Shown: positions 10,483-22,889 of the stretch, one piece after another
How the letters are laid out: each line of letters begins with the position of its first letter
Numbering within the stretch: the first letter of the stretch is position 1
Notes under the pieces: generated by a model
Database searches by the model: none
Seen by the model: only the letters and a program-made list of their open reading frames with translations
What the model was told of the DNA's origin: nothing
Program-made: the position numbers and the translations under genes
From: Impatiens glandulifera
Taxonomy: Eukaryota; Streptophyta; Magnoliopsida; Ericales; Balsaminaceae
Direction of reading: 5' to 3'
DNA: 64,000 nt
Assembly: GCF_907164915.1 (NCBI RefSeq)
Contig: NC_061867.1
Location: forward strand, 44,922,242 to 44,986,241

Positions 10483-11880
10483 ATGCAGAAAAGAGATTTG
10501 AAAGACATGTGTTCGACTAAATACCTTCCCAAGAAGGTAAAGATTAATAATGAATCTCGTGGTGATAATTGGAATAAACTCAACATATTTTTTGAACTAT
10601 CATACTGGATTGAAGAGTCACGATTGTCACATCCTATTACAATATTTGATTCCACTTGTCACACATGCTTTACTTCTGGATGATGTGTACGATACTCTAG
10701 TGCACTTGACTATGTTCTTCCGCTTGTTGTGTCAAAAATCCTTAAATCGAGATGAATTGGAAGAGTTGCAGGATGACATTGTTTTGACCATTTATAAATT
10801 AGAAAAAATATTTCTACCTTCATTCTTTGATATAATGGTACATTTGCCTTTACTCTTGGCCTTTGAGGCTTTGCTAAGGGAGCCTGTTCAAGTATCAATG
10901 AATGTATACAATTGAACAATATATGAGTACCTTGAAAAAGTACCTTCGGAACAAAAAACTTTCCTGAAGGGTCAATTAGTGAGAGTTACCTTTTGCACGA
11001 GAGTATGAGTTTATGTGCTTGATATTTAGAAGATTAAGAGTCAAAAGATATATAGATACAACCAACTTCAACACTTTCTCTATTCTTGGCTATGAAAGAT
11101 TTATCGATTGCAACACTTTACACATACGAATTGGGTGATCGAGGGCATGCTCACATATACATTTTGAGAAATTGTATCCAAGTCAAACAATATTACACGT
11201 AAGAGTTCATAATATGATTAGTGATTAAGTGTGAATTTTGTAATTAACTTATTACATGTAAATTTCATTATATGCAGCGAATTCACACAAGAGTTGACCG
11301 ATACAGGACGACTCAATCTTTCTAATCTTGAATGCGATAAACATTACACAAGAGTTTTCAAGACGAAAGTGGGGAAATTGAATGATGAATCAAATCGAAC
11401 TTTGAGTGTAAAGATTCTTAGGAGTGGCCCAACAATTTATGTTAAGAAGTATAACTCATATAAAATAAATGTGTACAAGTTCAACACCGAGAAGCATGAC
11501 GACTGATTAACCACGCAAAATAGTGGTGTCTGTACAGTTGACAACAATGGTGCCGAAACGATAAATTACTATGAAGTACTCACAAATATCATAGAAGTTT
11601 AGTATTTTGGTGGTAACTGAATAATTCTTTTCAAGTATAGATGGTTTGATGTACATTCCAAAGACTGTGGTATAAAAGTAGATATATATGGGTTTGTAAG
11701 TGCTAATGTGAATAGGACATTGAGAACTCAAAGTCATGATCCATTTGTAATGACAAATTAAGCACACCAAATTTTTATGCTACGGATATGGCATCTAGAC
11801 ATGGATGAAAAATTGTCACAAAGATAAATTCCTGTTATTCGAACATCTAGACAAGTTTTATTTGTGTGTCAAATATGATG
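10483..11880 (+). pseudogene. CACTA transposase relic (TNP2 tail fused to DUF4218, then DUF4216)
   Basis: The first frame ends with NKLNIFFELSYW, like the close of a TNP2-type transposase domain. A shifted frame at 10550-10915 continues straight into GLKSHDCHILLQYLIPL and FFDIMVHLP, the DUF4218 domain found next to TNP2 in plant CACTA elements. In the second CACTA copy of this window (54740-55100) about 350 bp separate the same two motifs, so an internal deletion fused them here. Further on, 11340-11500 (SVKILRSGPTIYVKKY) and the broken stretch to about 11860 match DUF4216. Stops and shifts are many; it cannot make a working transposase. Confidence 0.8.
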
Positions 11881-11889
11881 ACCGGGTCA

Positions 11890-14800
11890 GGTTTCAAAAC
11901 AATGTAATATGATAATCTATTAATATAATATATATTTTTATTTTATATGCTTTAGTATTTGTTTTTGTAAGGATCAACCTTATTTAATAATTTAAATGAT
12001 CATCTTTTGTATTTCAATATTGTTAAAATATATTATATATTATAATTCAAATTTATAAAATAAGTAAAAAAATCTAATATTACTGGAATCATAGTAAATA
12101 TAGCTATGAAAAATAAAAATAGGAAATATAATCTTTTCTTATAATATTATAAAAAAATTAGTTAATAAATTTAATAAAATAATTATTATGCGATCTGTCT
12201 AGATCATTTTCCATCTATGATAATAAAAGATCATTTTCCATCTATGATAATAATTCTATTAGGTCGAGAAGCCTTTCAATCTTTAATATTTAAATCTATA
12301 AATATTACAATATCTCTAATTTAATTTAGTGCATAATCTCCCTTTCTATATCTTAGCATACATAGTGATTTATTTATGAACATATTGTCGATGATAAAAT
12401 AAAGGCGTGAGCAACTTTCAGTGACTTTCAGAGGGGAGAGTCGTGTTGTTCAAAATATGCAGTGAACTAGCGACACTTAGTGGGGTATGAATTTTATTCC
12501 GTCTTCTTTTGAAAATGAAGTGTTATATTTTGGATAACTAAGTGTGAATGTGATCGTTGGTCACTTCTTAGTTTACTCAAATAAATAAATTATTGTTAAT
12601 CTTGTAAACAATTATTTATTCAATTGAGCACCCTAAGAACTTGCCAAATATTTCATCAGTGCTTGACTGACCGAAGGATAACATTATTCTCAAAAGAAAA
12701 GAGGGTATATAATTTTTACCCCACAAAGTGTCGTTAGTTCATTATGTTTATTGAACAAAATGATTATTTTCTTTGAGAAAATCACATTGAAATTGCTATT
12801 AATTTATTTTTTTCTTTTTAAATTCAAATATAAATTCACACCTTGAAATAGAATATAAATAAATATACAGTGTATGTATGAATTGTAATGAAATTATCTA
12901 TAAAAGCAAACTGAGGGCTGCTAAACCATTTTGATGGCGTATTGCAAATCAATGTAGATGGAATAAGGTATCATCCAACTAATAATTATTTTTGTTTGAT
13001 ATATGAATTAATGTTTCTTACTTCATATTGTAAGTAATTTCTTTTATTTTTTATAGTCCCATTTTAATTAATAAATAGGTTTTTAGGTTCTTATTATAAT
13101 TTCTTAACTATGCTAAAACAACGCATTGAAGTTGTATATTGAAGTTGCTTGTACAGATTTTATAACTTTATCTTGTAATGACATTTTATTCGTGGTTTAT
13201 TTGTTCAAGTAGAAATTCTTTTATGAATATTTATTTTATTGTGTTCTATTTATATACATTTCTTTTAAACTATCTTTTTTAAAGTTCTTAATTTTGATTA
13301 AAAAATGTTTTTAAAATCGAAATAATTATTAAAAATAATAGATAATTAAATAATTAGAAATTTATTTTAATATATATATGTAACTTAAATTTAAAATGAA
13401 GGAGTTAAAATTAAAAAAGAATAAATAAATATATATACATAACAAAACCGGACTATATATTATTTAATTTAATATTTTATTTTATATTGTCAGGCTGACC
13501 CAAATAGTCCGAGCATATGACCCTAAACAAACCCGCCTCGAGATTAAATTAATCACAATTAAAGACAATGACAAAACAAAATGAGTATAAAAATAAAATT
13601 AAAGAGGACAAATCAAGTGAAAAATAAGTAAGAAAACAATGTACTTACGGTAAGAAATTGAAAAAAACAACGTCATTGAACTAATGCATTAAAAAGAAAC
13701 CCTCAAAATCAGATGTTAGTTTACAGATTTTATCTTGGGATTTTGATTTTAATTTTAAGATTTTTTTTTGCATGTTCGATATATGTGAAAGATTTTATCA
13801 ATAGACTGTTTTCACTCTCTTTTCCAAATTTGGAGAAATTTATTTACAAACGAGGAGATAGGAAAACTCAGACTAGCTTAACAAACATTTTCAAATATTT
13901 GCAAGGATCGACCAGGAAAAGAAAACGAAAGTGCCTTGACTTCAAAACAATTTAGGGTAGACTTAAATAAATAACGAGAAAGATTTAGATAAAACGAGTG
14001 AATAAGAATAAATTTACCATTTATTTTAATAATTATATAAACAAAATATTGAATTATATTGATTTTGTTTTTTAAATTTAGAGGTAATACCATATTTTTA
14101 CTGTAAAAAAATTATGTATTCTTTTTTTCGGAGTGGGCTTCTGTTTAACCGAGTCATAGATCAGTCTCTGCATAGTTGTTTTAAATTAATTTTGTTTCAA
14201 CCATTACAGCTTAGGTTATTAAACTGACTATCAACTAGATCCAAAATTCATATAATGTGTAAACTACCCAAAACAAATTAAGCTATATAACTGCACTTTT
14301 TGGAAAACAATAATTAAAAGATTATAACATGCATGGAATGAAACATCCATTTATATAAAGTAACAAAGGAGAAAAGAATTATGTAATGCATGCTGGAACA
14401 CTTAAAAGGAAAATTATATTTAAAATATTCAGCTCAAATTTTAACCTAAACTAATTGCTTATATATCTCTTTGTATAACAAATAAATAAATTATTAAACA
14501 ATACAAGAATATGGTATTATAACAAAATATGTACTTGCAAAGATTAATGTAACTACTTTTAGTATAAACAAAAGACAGTACTTCTCCAAATTTTATAATA
14601 TAATAAAGGTTGATTGTCCCATATATTCAAAAGAAACTACATCTCTTAAATTCCATTTTAGCAATTGTTCTCTTATTTCTAAGACGAAATTTGCCACTAT
14701 ATGAAATAATTAAACTTCCCAACAACTAGTTTATAGTTAGGGACTTTATAATCGAAAAGACAAAAGACAAATAACTTCTACTCTAATGAACTATATAATT

Positions 14801-15360
14801 TATTATATATGTAAAGAAATAAACTCAATATACTATTTTAAAGTCAGAAAAAGTAAAAAAAGTATATTAAAATTATATGAAAACAAATAAAAGTGTACTC
14901 ATTCACAATTGAAGAAGTTCCCAACCTTCATATTTGATTCTCTATCAAGAATGTCACATTAATGCTAACTTAATTCACTTTATTAAACTACAATATCTAT
15001 AATTCTGATTTTTTTATTAAGAAATAAGTTTTGGTGTGTTTATGTTAAGCTCTAATTATGATAAACCATGTTGGAGTTGTTTAACCTAAGTTATAAGAGA
15101 TTTTGAACTTGAAGTTTTCATGTAAAACATTAACCTATATTTAGTAACCTTATTTGATTCTATTTATTCATGGTGATTTAAAAATTCTTAATATATTGAC
15201 ATTATAAAATTATTTATATAAAGTCTCGTTGTACAATATTACTAATTAATAAAAAATTTTTATTATAAATTGTTACTCAAATATCAAATAAATTATTAAT
15301 AATGTTGGACAATTAAATAAATTTGAAATAAATTTCTTAATTTATCTATAATTAATATAA
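11890..15360 (+). repeat. 3.9-kb repeat family, copy B
   Basis: It matches copy C from about 19215 onward: the shared core near 12350-12900, a TATA-like CTATAAAAG block at 12898, then the GTTTCAACCATTACAGCTTAGG block (14195) and AAGAAATAAGTTTTGG (15020). It carries about 600 bp (14400-15020) that copy C lacks at that place, although pieces of it resemble 18180-18360, so the copies are mosaics. It begins after CAGGTTTCAAAA, the same junction words as copy D (25770). No coding potential is seen. Confidence 0.75.
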
Positions 15361-15554
15361 ACAGAGAAAAAAACTCGTATAAGATGTTATACAACTAGCT
15401 TAATTAGAATTATATATAAACTAATAAAAGTTTATTTAAACGTATATATTATTAAAAATTGGTTCATCTAGCCTATGTTTACTAATAATGTTAAATATAT
15501 TTTTTAAAATTTAAAATTTATTAATTAAATTTTTATTTTTTTTCTCCTTCATAT

Positions 15555-17176
15555 ATATATATATATTTTTTTTTTTAAAAAAACGACTTGGCGTCATTTC
15601 ATTAAAAATTTCTAAAAACTGGAAAAAAAATCACGAGTTTAAGAGACCATTCTAGACAGACCTAGAATGATTTTGAAGTCGTATCATTCTGAATAAAAGC
15701 AAAAACGTAACTGAACTATCTGATTACAATGTTTTTGCTTATAATGATTTTAGTAAACGGTAAATTCCAATTTCTGCTGATATTCCAATTCTGCTCCATA
15801 CTTGGAACTTTTCTCCACGTTCTCGCAAGTGCGCCACAATCCGAGACTATGTCGCTCCATAATTCTTCAACACTTTTGCGGGTTCTTCCATAGACTCTCG
15901 CATTACGTTCCTACCAAATGTTGTAAACTACTTCTCCAAAGCCGCACTTGAATACGTTTGTTGCGAATCTGTTTCTTTTGGCTTTGAGTAGTGTTGCTTC
16001 TTTGATTTCTTTCTATTCCTTCGGGAAACTGATCAGCTCCAGGCATTTAGAAAATCTGTCCCTAATTTCCAATGCTATATTGCAGCTCTCAAATAGATGA
16101 TCAATGGTTTCTTCACTTTCGTTGCATAGAGGACATCCCACGTCCAGGATGCTCATAGACTTGTTGATACGGTCACGAGTGCTGAGTCTTTCCTAGAAGT
16201 CAAAACATATGATGAACTAGTGTCGATGAATGATCTTGGTTGACCATACGAGAGGATCCCAATCTACTTTCTACGTTTTTTCTTGGATTACCTCCCATAT
16301 TCTCTTTGAGACCAGCTTCCCATTGTCTTCTGCATTCCATTCATGAACGTCGGGTATGTCTCGGAGTTGTATGTTACTGATGTGATCCAATATCCTCTGT
16401 CCTTCTGGATTTCTTCTTTAAAGCGAGTCCCTGTCACTGTCTTTTACGTCTCTGATTTTAGCCATTACGCAATCCTTTCTGATACATGTATTTTTGAACT
16501 CCTCTTTGTGAATGATTGACTAGTTTTCGAACCAGGGATCGTTTCAGAACAGAGTGCATTTCCCGTTTCCTAGCCGAATGTCGTAAAGGTCTGCAATATC
16601 ACTTCTTAGTTTAAGAATTGTCTTTAGTGACCAGCTCATACCTTCATTAATTTTACACATCTAGATACAAGTTTTCTATTTTATAAATCGCGTGTGTACC
16701 CATTTGATCCATAATGATTACTGGTTGCGTTCCAATGCCCACAGATACTTGAAGGTTAGAGCCTTGTTCCACTCGATGCAGTTCTTCAGGCCAATGTCTC
16801 CCTCCTCTTGCGGCTTACAAAGAGCAGTCCATTTGATTTTCTTTCCTCCTCTCCCACTACTGCCCCAAATGAAGTTCCTCATTAGCGTGTCTAGCTCCTT
16901 CATTACCTTCTTCAGAATGACCATCTGCTACGCCCAATATCCAATTATGCCCATGACTACGGTTTTGATAAGCTCGATCCTCCCTGCATAAGAAAGTTTT
17001 TTCGCCGCCTAGCTAGATATCGTGTTTTTAACTTTTCAATCAACGACTTGTAGTGTGAGATCTTGATCTATTTCGCACTTAACGAAATCCTCAAATACCT
17101 TACGGGAAAACTGCCTTCCGCAATGTCCATGATGTTGAATATGTTCTTTGTTTCGTCTTTCACCCCTCGATAAATT
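15555..17176 (-). mobile_element. 5'-truncated L1-type LINE relic
   Basis: On the minus strand it encodes the end of a non-LTR reverse transcriptase: FIWGSSGRGGKKIKW followed by GLKNCIEWNKAL (16718-16924), then a zf-RVT type region with CPLCNESEETIDHLFESC (about 16080-16150), then a tail with VVYNIW.ERN. The protein is interrupted by stops and shifts. The 3' end at about 15570 is a T-rich run on the plus strand (a poly-A tail). Flanks CCTTCATAT (15546-15554) and CCTTCCTAT (17177-17185) agree at 8 of 9 bases and may be the target duplication. It is dead and 5'-truncated. Confidence 0.8.
16718..16924 (-). pseudogene. LINE reverse transcriptase C-terminal fragment
   Basis: A 68-residue open stretch of the LINE above, with the WxxxC/PxxxGxxGLKN pattern typical of the region after the polymerase core in plant L1 elements. 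Catalytic polymerase motifs are absent because they lay further 5', in the part lost by truncation. It is not an independent gene. Confidence 0.75.
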
Positions 17177-17884
17177 CCTTCCTATTTTTATCAATTAATT
17201 AATGAATTTATCTATTTTATCTATTTTTCGTTCTCTATTGTTATGTCTTATATTAGTATTTAATATTTGATTAGTTTATTTATATTTTTTTCAAAAAATT
17301 TGCATTTCTTTTAAAATAACATAAATATTATTAATTTCATTTTTGTTTATAATAATTAAAAAAAATACCCTCTAAAAAAACATTAGTAGAACCAAATTCA
17401 CAAAAAATTGTAACAAAAATTTTGTTTGTAATTTTTACTGTAATTAATGTTTTTGTGGAGGGTTTTTTGTTTTGTTTTTATTAATATAAATAAAAATGAA
17501 ATTAATAATTTTTTCGTTTAATATTTAATTTAGAATTTAAAATTTTTGATAGAACTAAATATTATGGTAAACATTAAACAACTTTATACATTATAATATT
17601 CAAGCATTAGTCTCTAAAAGAAATAATTTTAAAATAATACATAAGAATAGAGAAAGAATAAATAGATAAAAAGTGATAAATTGATTAATTAATTAATAAA
17701 ATAAATGAGAGACGAAAAATGAATATTTAATTATAAAAAATATTTAATAATTTTAGTAAATCGAGTTTAGATGAATCAATTTTTAATAGTATATACGTTT
17801 ATATAAGCTTTTATTAATATATACGTCTAACTTGAACTAATTGTGCAAGTATATATACGTCTAGATGAAATTTATTTTTAAATA

Positions 17885-20697
17885 ATAAAATAATCAATTA
17901 AAAATAAAGAATATATATAATAAAACATAACGAGATTTTAGCGAGTTAGTATTTTATTTTATATTTGCAAGTCCAGACCAAATTTAAAGACTATCTCATA
18001 GATGCGTCGCAATGGGAAAACAAGCATGCTACGAGCAATAATCTATATGTTAATTAGTGAAAAGTTGTATGATTAACTAAAGTTATATCAAGATATCATT
18101 CCATCATTTGCCTTACTAAGTTGTCAAATTTCTCATATGATATGTTCAAGAAAGGCGAAATTTCTTACACATTTTTTCTTTGACAATTGTCCTCTTAGAT
18201 ATGACAAAAGTTTGTAAAGTACACCCAAATAACTAATTTGCAATTGGGACTTTGGTAATCGAAAAGAAGGACAAATAAATTTTACTCTGATTGAGGGTCC
18301 TCAATCGATTCTTAAAAAATGAACGCAATATACTATTCTAGAGTTAGAAGTAGATTTTTTTTATAAGAAGAAACATTGAAAAAATTAGAATGTATCAAGA
18401 TTCAAGAATAGGGCATTAATGCGTCGAAAAATTAGCCAAAAGCTTAATTTTTACGTCTTAAATCAAGTTAACTTAGCTATGACTAACTTTCTCAAACGTA
18501 AATAATGTAAACATAGCCACGGCTAAACTTATCGGTCGAACGAAAATTGTGATGCTTACATGATTTTCAACTAAGGATTATGGTGATGCCATAGTTTCGA
18601 CTGAGAATTGCATTGTAGACATAATTTTCGACCGATAATTAATTGGTTTGTAGTGTGATTTTCGACCAACTAAGTCACTGAAGCTAGATTAATAATAGGT
18701 GAAATAATTTTCTAGAGTTGCTTTATTCACTTTGTTTATTTTTTATATAAAAGTTGAATTTCGTTGTAGGCACATTTAATTTAGTTGTCACTTCTATTTA
18801 ACTTTTTTATAAACAAAATCTGTTTTGTTACGATTATTTTTTTCAATTTACATTTAAAAATGATATAATTAAGTAGATTTAGAAAAAAAAAAATCCTAAT
18901 TACAAGAATTTCCATGATCTACTGATCACAAAGAAAGTTTAACTTGTATTAAAGCACATGAAAATATCCATGACTCTAAAATCAATCAAGACTTTGTTAC
19001 CATTTACATCTTTTTTACACAATAATGTTTGTTATATAAGATTAAGAGGTATTTGGGTGAGTCAAACATATTTGCTACACTAAGTTTTTTACATTGACAA
19101 TGTGTTAAATGAATCCCATGGTGAAGATGCGTATTTATTGATACAAAATAACATTGATAATGATTTTGTCTCTATAGTTTGATTTATTTATTTTAAGTTT
19201 CATTTATGTTATATATATATAAAATGATAATATATGAATATTATATATTTTTATTTTATACGTTTTAGTATTTTTTTTAAGGATCAGCATTTTTTCAATA
19301 ATTTAAATATAAATGATCAACTTATTGTATTTCAATATTGTTAATACTATATTATAATTCAAATTTACAAAATAAGTAAAACAATCTATTATGATTGACC
19401 TCATAGAAAATATAGCTATGAAAAATAAAAATAGGCAATATAATCTTTTTTTTATAAAATATTATAAGAAAATTAGTTAATAAATTTAATAATATAATTA
19501 TTATGCGATCCGTCTGGATCTTTTTCCATCTATAATAATAATTCGATTAGGTCAAGAGCCTTTCAATCTTCAATATTTAAATCTATAAATATACAAATAT
19601 CTCTAATTCAATTAAGTGCATAATCTCTTCTTCTATATTTTAGCAAATATAGTGATTTTATATGAACATGACGATGATAAAATAAAGGCGTGAGCAACTT
19701 CTAGTGACTTTTAGAGGAGGAAGAGTCATCTTGTTCAAAACATGCAGTGAACTAGCGACACTTAGTGGGGTATGAATTTTATTCAGTCTTCTTTTGAAAA
19801 TGAAGTGTTATATTTTGGATAACCAAGTGTAAATGTGATGGGTGGTCACTCCTTAGTTTACTCAAATGAATAAATTATTGTTAATCTTGTTAACGATTAT
19901 TTATTAAATTGAGCATTCTAAGAACTCGCCAATTATTTCATCAGTCGACTAACTGAAGGAGAACACACATTATTCTCAAGAGAAAAGAGGGTATAGAATT
20001 TACACCCCACAAAGTGTCGTCAGTTCATTATATTTATTGAATAAAATGATTATTTTCTTTGAAAAACTCACCTTTAAATTGATATCGATTTATTTTTTCT
20101 TTGTAGATCCAAATATAAATTCATAAAGATAAGATGTAAATAAATGTATGAATTGTAATGGAATTATCTTTAAAAGTAAAATGAGAGCTGCCACACCATT
20201 TTCATTTTCATAGTGTATTCCAAATCAATGTAGATATGAAATAAGGTCTCATCCACCTAATTATAATTGTTTTTGTTTGATATTTGAATTAATGTTTCTT
20301 ACTTCATATTGTAAGTAATTTTTATTTTTTATACTCCCTTTTTAATTAATTAATATGTTTTTGGGTATTTATTTTAATTTTTTAACTATGCTAAAATAAC
20401 ATATTAAAGTAGTATATTGATGTTTCTTGTACCGAGCTTATGACTTTATCATGTAATGACATTTTATATGTGGTTTTATGTGTTGAAGTAAAAATTCTTG
20501 TATGAATAATTATTTTATTGTGTTATATTTATATACATTTCTTTTAAACCTTCTTCTTTAAAGTTCTTAATCTTGATTAAAAAAATTATTTCAAAATTAT
20601 TTTTAAAATCGAAATAATTATTAAAAATACTAGATAATTAAATAATTAGAAATTTATTTTTAAATATATATGTAACTTAAATAAACAAGAAAATGGA

Positions 20698-20747
<50 letters not shown>

Positions 20748-21785
20748 CAAAACCAGACTATATATTATTTATTTTATATTTTAATTTATATTGGCTGGTG
20801 AACCAAAATAGAAGACTAGTATATGACCTAAACCAAATTCACCCAAGGAATTTAAAGTTTAAATTAAACACAATTAATGACAGACAAAACGTGCAGAAAA
20901 TAAATAAGAGAGGTCAAAATCGAGTGGAAAGAAGTAAGAAAACAATGTATTTTTGAAAAGAAAAAATGAAGAAACTTATGTCATTTCGACTAATATATTA
21001 AAAAAATCCTCCAAATCAGACGTAGTTTAGAGATTTTATCTCGTGATTTTGATATTTGTTTTAAAAAAAATATTCTTGTTTAAAATGTGTGAAATATTTT
21101 ATCGATAGACATTTTCTTTTCCAATTTTGGTGTGATTTTTGTTTACAAATGAAAAGATAAAAACTCAGACTAGCTTAATTACAAACATTTTCATATATAT
21201 GTAAGCATATTTGTTTTAAATTAATTTTGTTTCAACCATTACAGATTAGGTTATTAAACTGACCAGACTATTATTAACTAGATCCAAAATTCATATGATT
21301 TGTAAACTACCGAAAAGAATTAGGCTACAACTGCACTTTTTGGAAAACAATAATTAAAATATGCATGGAATAAAACATCCATTTATATAAAGAAAGAAAG
21401 GAGGAAAGAATTATGTAATGCATTCTGGAATACTTAAGAAATAAGTTTTTGAGTTTTTATGTTAATCTCTTAATTATGATAAACCATGTTGGAGTTGTTT
21501 CACCTAAGTTTTATGAGATTTTGAAATTGAAATTGTCTTGCAAAGCATTTACCTATATTTAGTGACCTTATTTAATTCAATTTATTCTTAATTTATTGAC
21601 ATTATAAATTTTTTTATAAAAAATATTATATAAAGTTTCATTGTACAATATTAGTAATTAATAAACAAATTATTATATATTGTCACTCAAATATCAAATA
21701 AATTATTAATAATGTGCACAATTAAATAAATTTGAAATACATTTCTTAATTTATCTGTAACTTATATAAACAATAAAAAATTCAA
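17885..21785 (+). repeat. 3.9-kb repeat family, copy C (reference copy)
   Basis: This is the most complete copy. It begins with ATATTTGCAAGTCC (about 17965), runs through the CGGTCGAACGAAAATTGTGATG block (18534), the GATTTTCGACCAACTAAG block (18656), the core with GTGAACTAGCGACACTTAG (19748), a TATA-like block (20170), an (AT)n run (20700-20746) and AAGAAATAAGTTTTTG (21437). At about 21785 the start block appears again, so copies C and C' lie head to tail with a period near 3.9 kb. No ORF above background is present. Confidence 0.8.
20700..20746. repeat. (AT)n microsatellite
   Basis: About 23 uninterrupted AT dinucleotides lie within repeat copy C. The same place in copies B, D and E has shorter or differently broken runs, so this site is length-variable between copies. 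Confidence 0.95.
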
Positions 21786-22870
21786 TTAAAATAATGAATA
21801 AATATAATAAAATAGAACAAAATTTTATCGAGTTAATATTTTATTTTATATTTGCAAGTCCGCAACAAAGTTGAAGACTATCTCATAGATGCATAGCAAT
21901 GGCCAAACAAGAACGCTTCGAGCAATAGTTAGAGGTTAATTAGTGAAAAGTTTAATGATTAACTAAAGTATATGAAGATATCAATCCATTATTTGCCTTA
22001 TATACTAATGTCAAAGACAGTTGTCAAATTTCTCATAAGATATGTTCATGAAAGGTGAAATTTCTTGCGCATTTTTTCTTTAACAATTGTCCTCTTAGAT
22101 ATGATAAAAGTTGTAAACTACATCAACAATAACTAGATTGATTCTTAAAAAAATGAACGTAATATACTATTATAGTGTTACAAGTGGATTTTTTTAGAAG
22201 AAGAAACATTGAAAAATTAGAATATATTAGGAATGGGGCTTTAATGTGGCAAAAAATTAGCCAAAGCTTAATTTTTGGATTTAAATCAAGTTAATTTTGC
22301 TATTACTAACTTTCTCAATCGTAAATCATATCAACTAGCCACGGCTAAACTTCTCGGTCGAACGAAGATTGTGATGCCAACATGATTTTCGACTAAGGAA
22401 TATGGTGCTGTCATAGTTTTCGACTGTGAATTGGGTTGTAGACATGATTTCCGGCCGATAAATTGTTTGTAGTGTGATTTTCGACCAACTAAGTCACTGA
22501 AGCTTCGATAATAGGTGAAATAGTTTTCTAAGAGTTGCTTTATTCACTTTATTTCTTTTATATATAAAAAATGAATTTCTTTATAGATACATTTAATTTA
22601 GTTGTCACTTCTATTTAACTTTTTTTATAAATAAAACTTCTTTGTTGCTCTTTTATTTTTCAATTTACTTTTAAAATTATATAAGTTGATTACAAAAAAT
22701 CCCAACAATTACAAGAATTTCCATGATCTACTAGTCACAAAGAAAGTTTAACTTGTATTAGATGCACATAGGATCCGTCTCTCCATAGTTGTTTTTAAAT
22801 TAATTTTGATTCAATCATTTCAGCTTAGCTTAGGTTATTAAATTGACTTTTCACCTAGTACCAAGAGGTT
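21785..22870 (+). repeat. 3.9-kb repeat family, copy C' (internally deleted)
   Basis: It repeats the first 900 bp of copy C in order (ATATTTGCAAGTCC at 21848, CGGTCGAACGAAGATTGTGATG at 22355, GATTTTCGACCAACTAAG at 22477). After TAGATGCACAT (22767) it jumps to the late block ATAGTTGTTTTTAAATTAATTTTG, which lies over 2 kb further along in copy C. The whole core, including the TATA-like block, is therefore missing. Confidence 0.75.
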
Positions 22871-22889
22871 TCTTAAACTAAGACAGAGA

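Larger units (their letters stand above)
5623..11880 (+). mobile_element. decayed CACTA element, split by a young Copia insertion
   Basis: A second CACTA terminus (CACTACAAGAAAGAGTG) lies at 5623. The element runs to 5720, is interrupted by the Copia element, and resumes at 10439 with transposase-type coding relics up to about 11870. The matching right terminus (TTTCTTGTAGTG) was not found, so the right end is lost or degraded. The sequence from about 11885 on is the 3.9-kb repeat family. The end point is approximate. Confidence 0.6.
15365..17880. mobile_element. fold-back (long inverted repeat) element, left arm split by a LINE
   Basis: 15400-15540 is the reverse complement of about 17690-17860, with a shared core TATATTATTAAAAATTGGTT. 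17190-17420 pairs with about 17440-17700, with TACCCTCTAAAAAAACATTA against its degenerate complement. Taken together, and leaving out the LINE at 15555-17176, the arms form one palindrome of roughly 450 bp each, centred near 17420. No transposase is present. It could be a fold-back MITE or a local inverted duplication. Confidence 0.6.

Noticed and set aside
18645..18660. GGTTTGTAGTGTG as a right-hand CACTA terminus
   Set aside because: The phrase recurs inside other copies of the 3.9-kb repeat (22468, 58970) at the same position, so it is part of the repeat and not an element end.
17885..21785. The 3.9-kb unit as a giant LTR
   Set aside because: No TG/CA borders, primer-binding site or polypurine tract were found, and copies C and C' abut directly head to tail.
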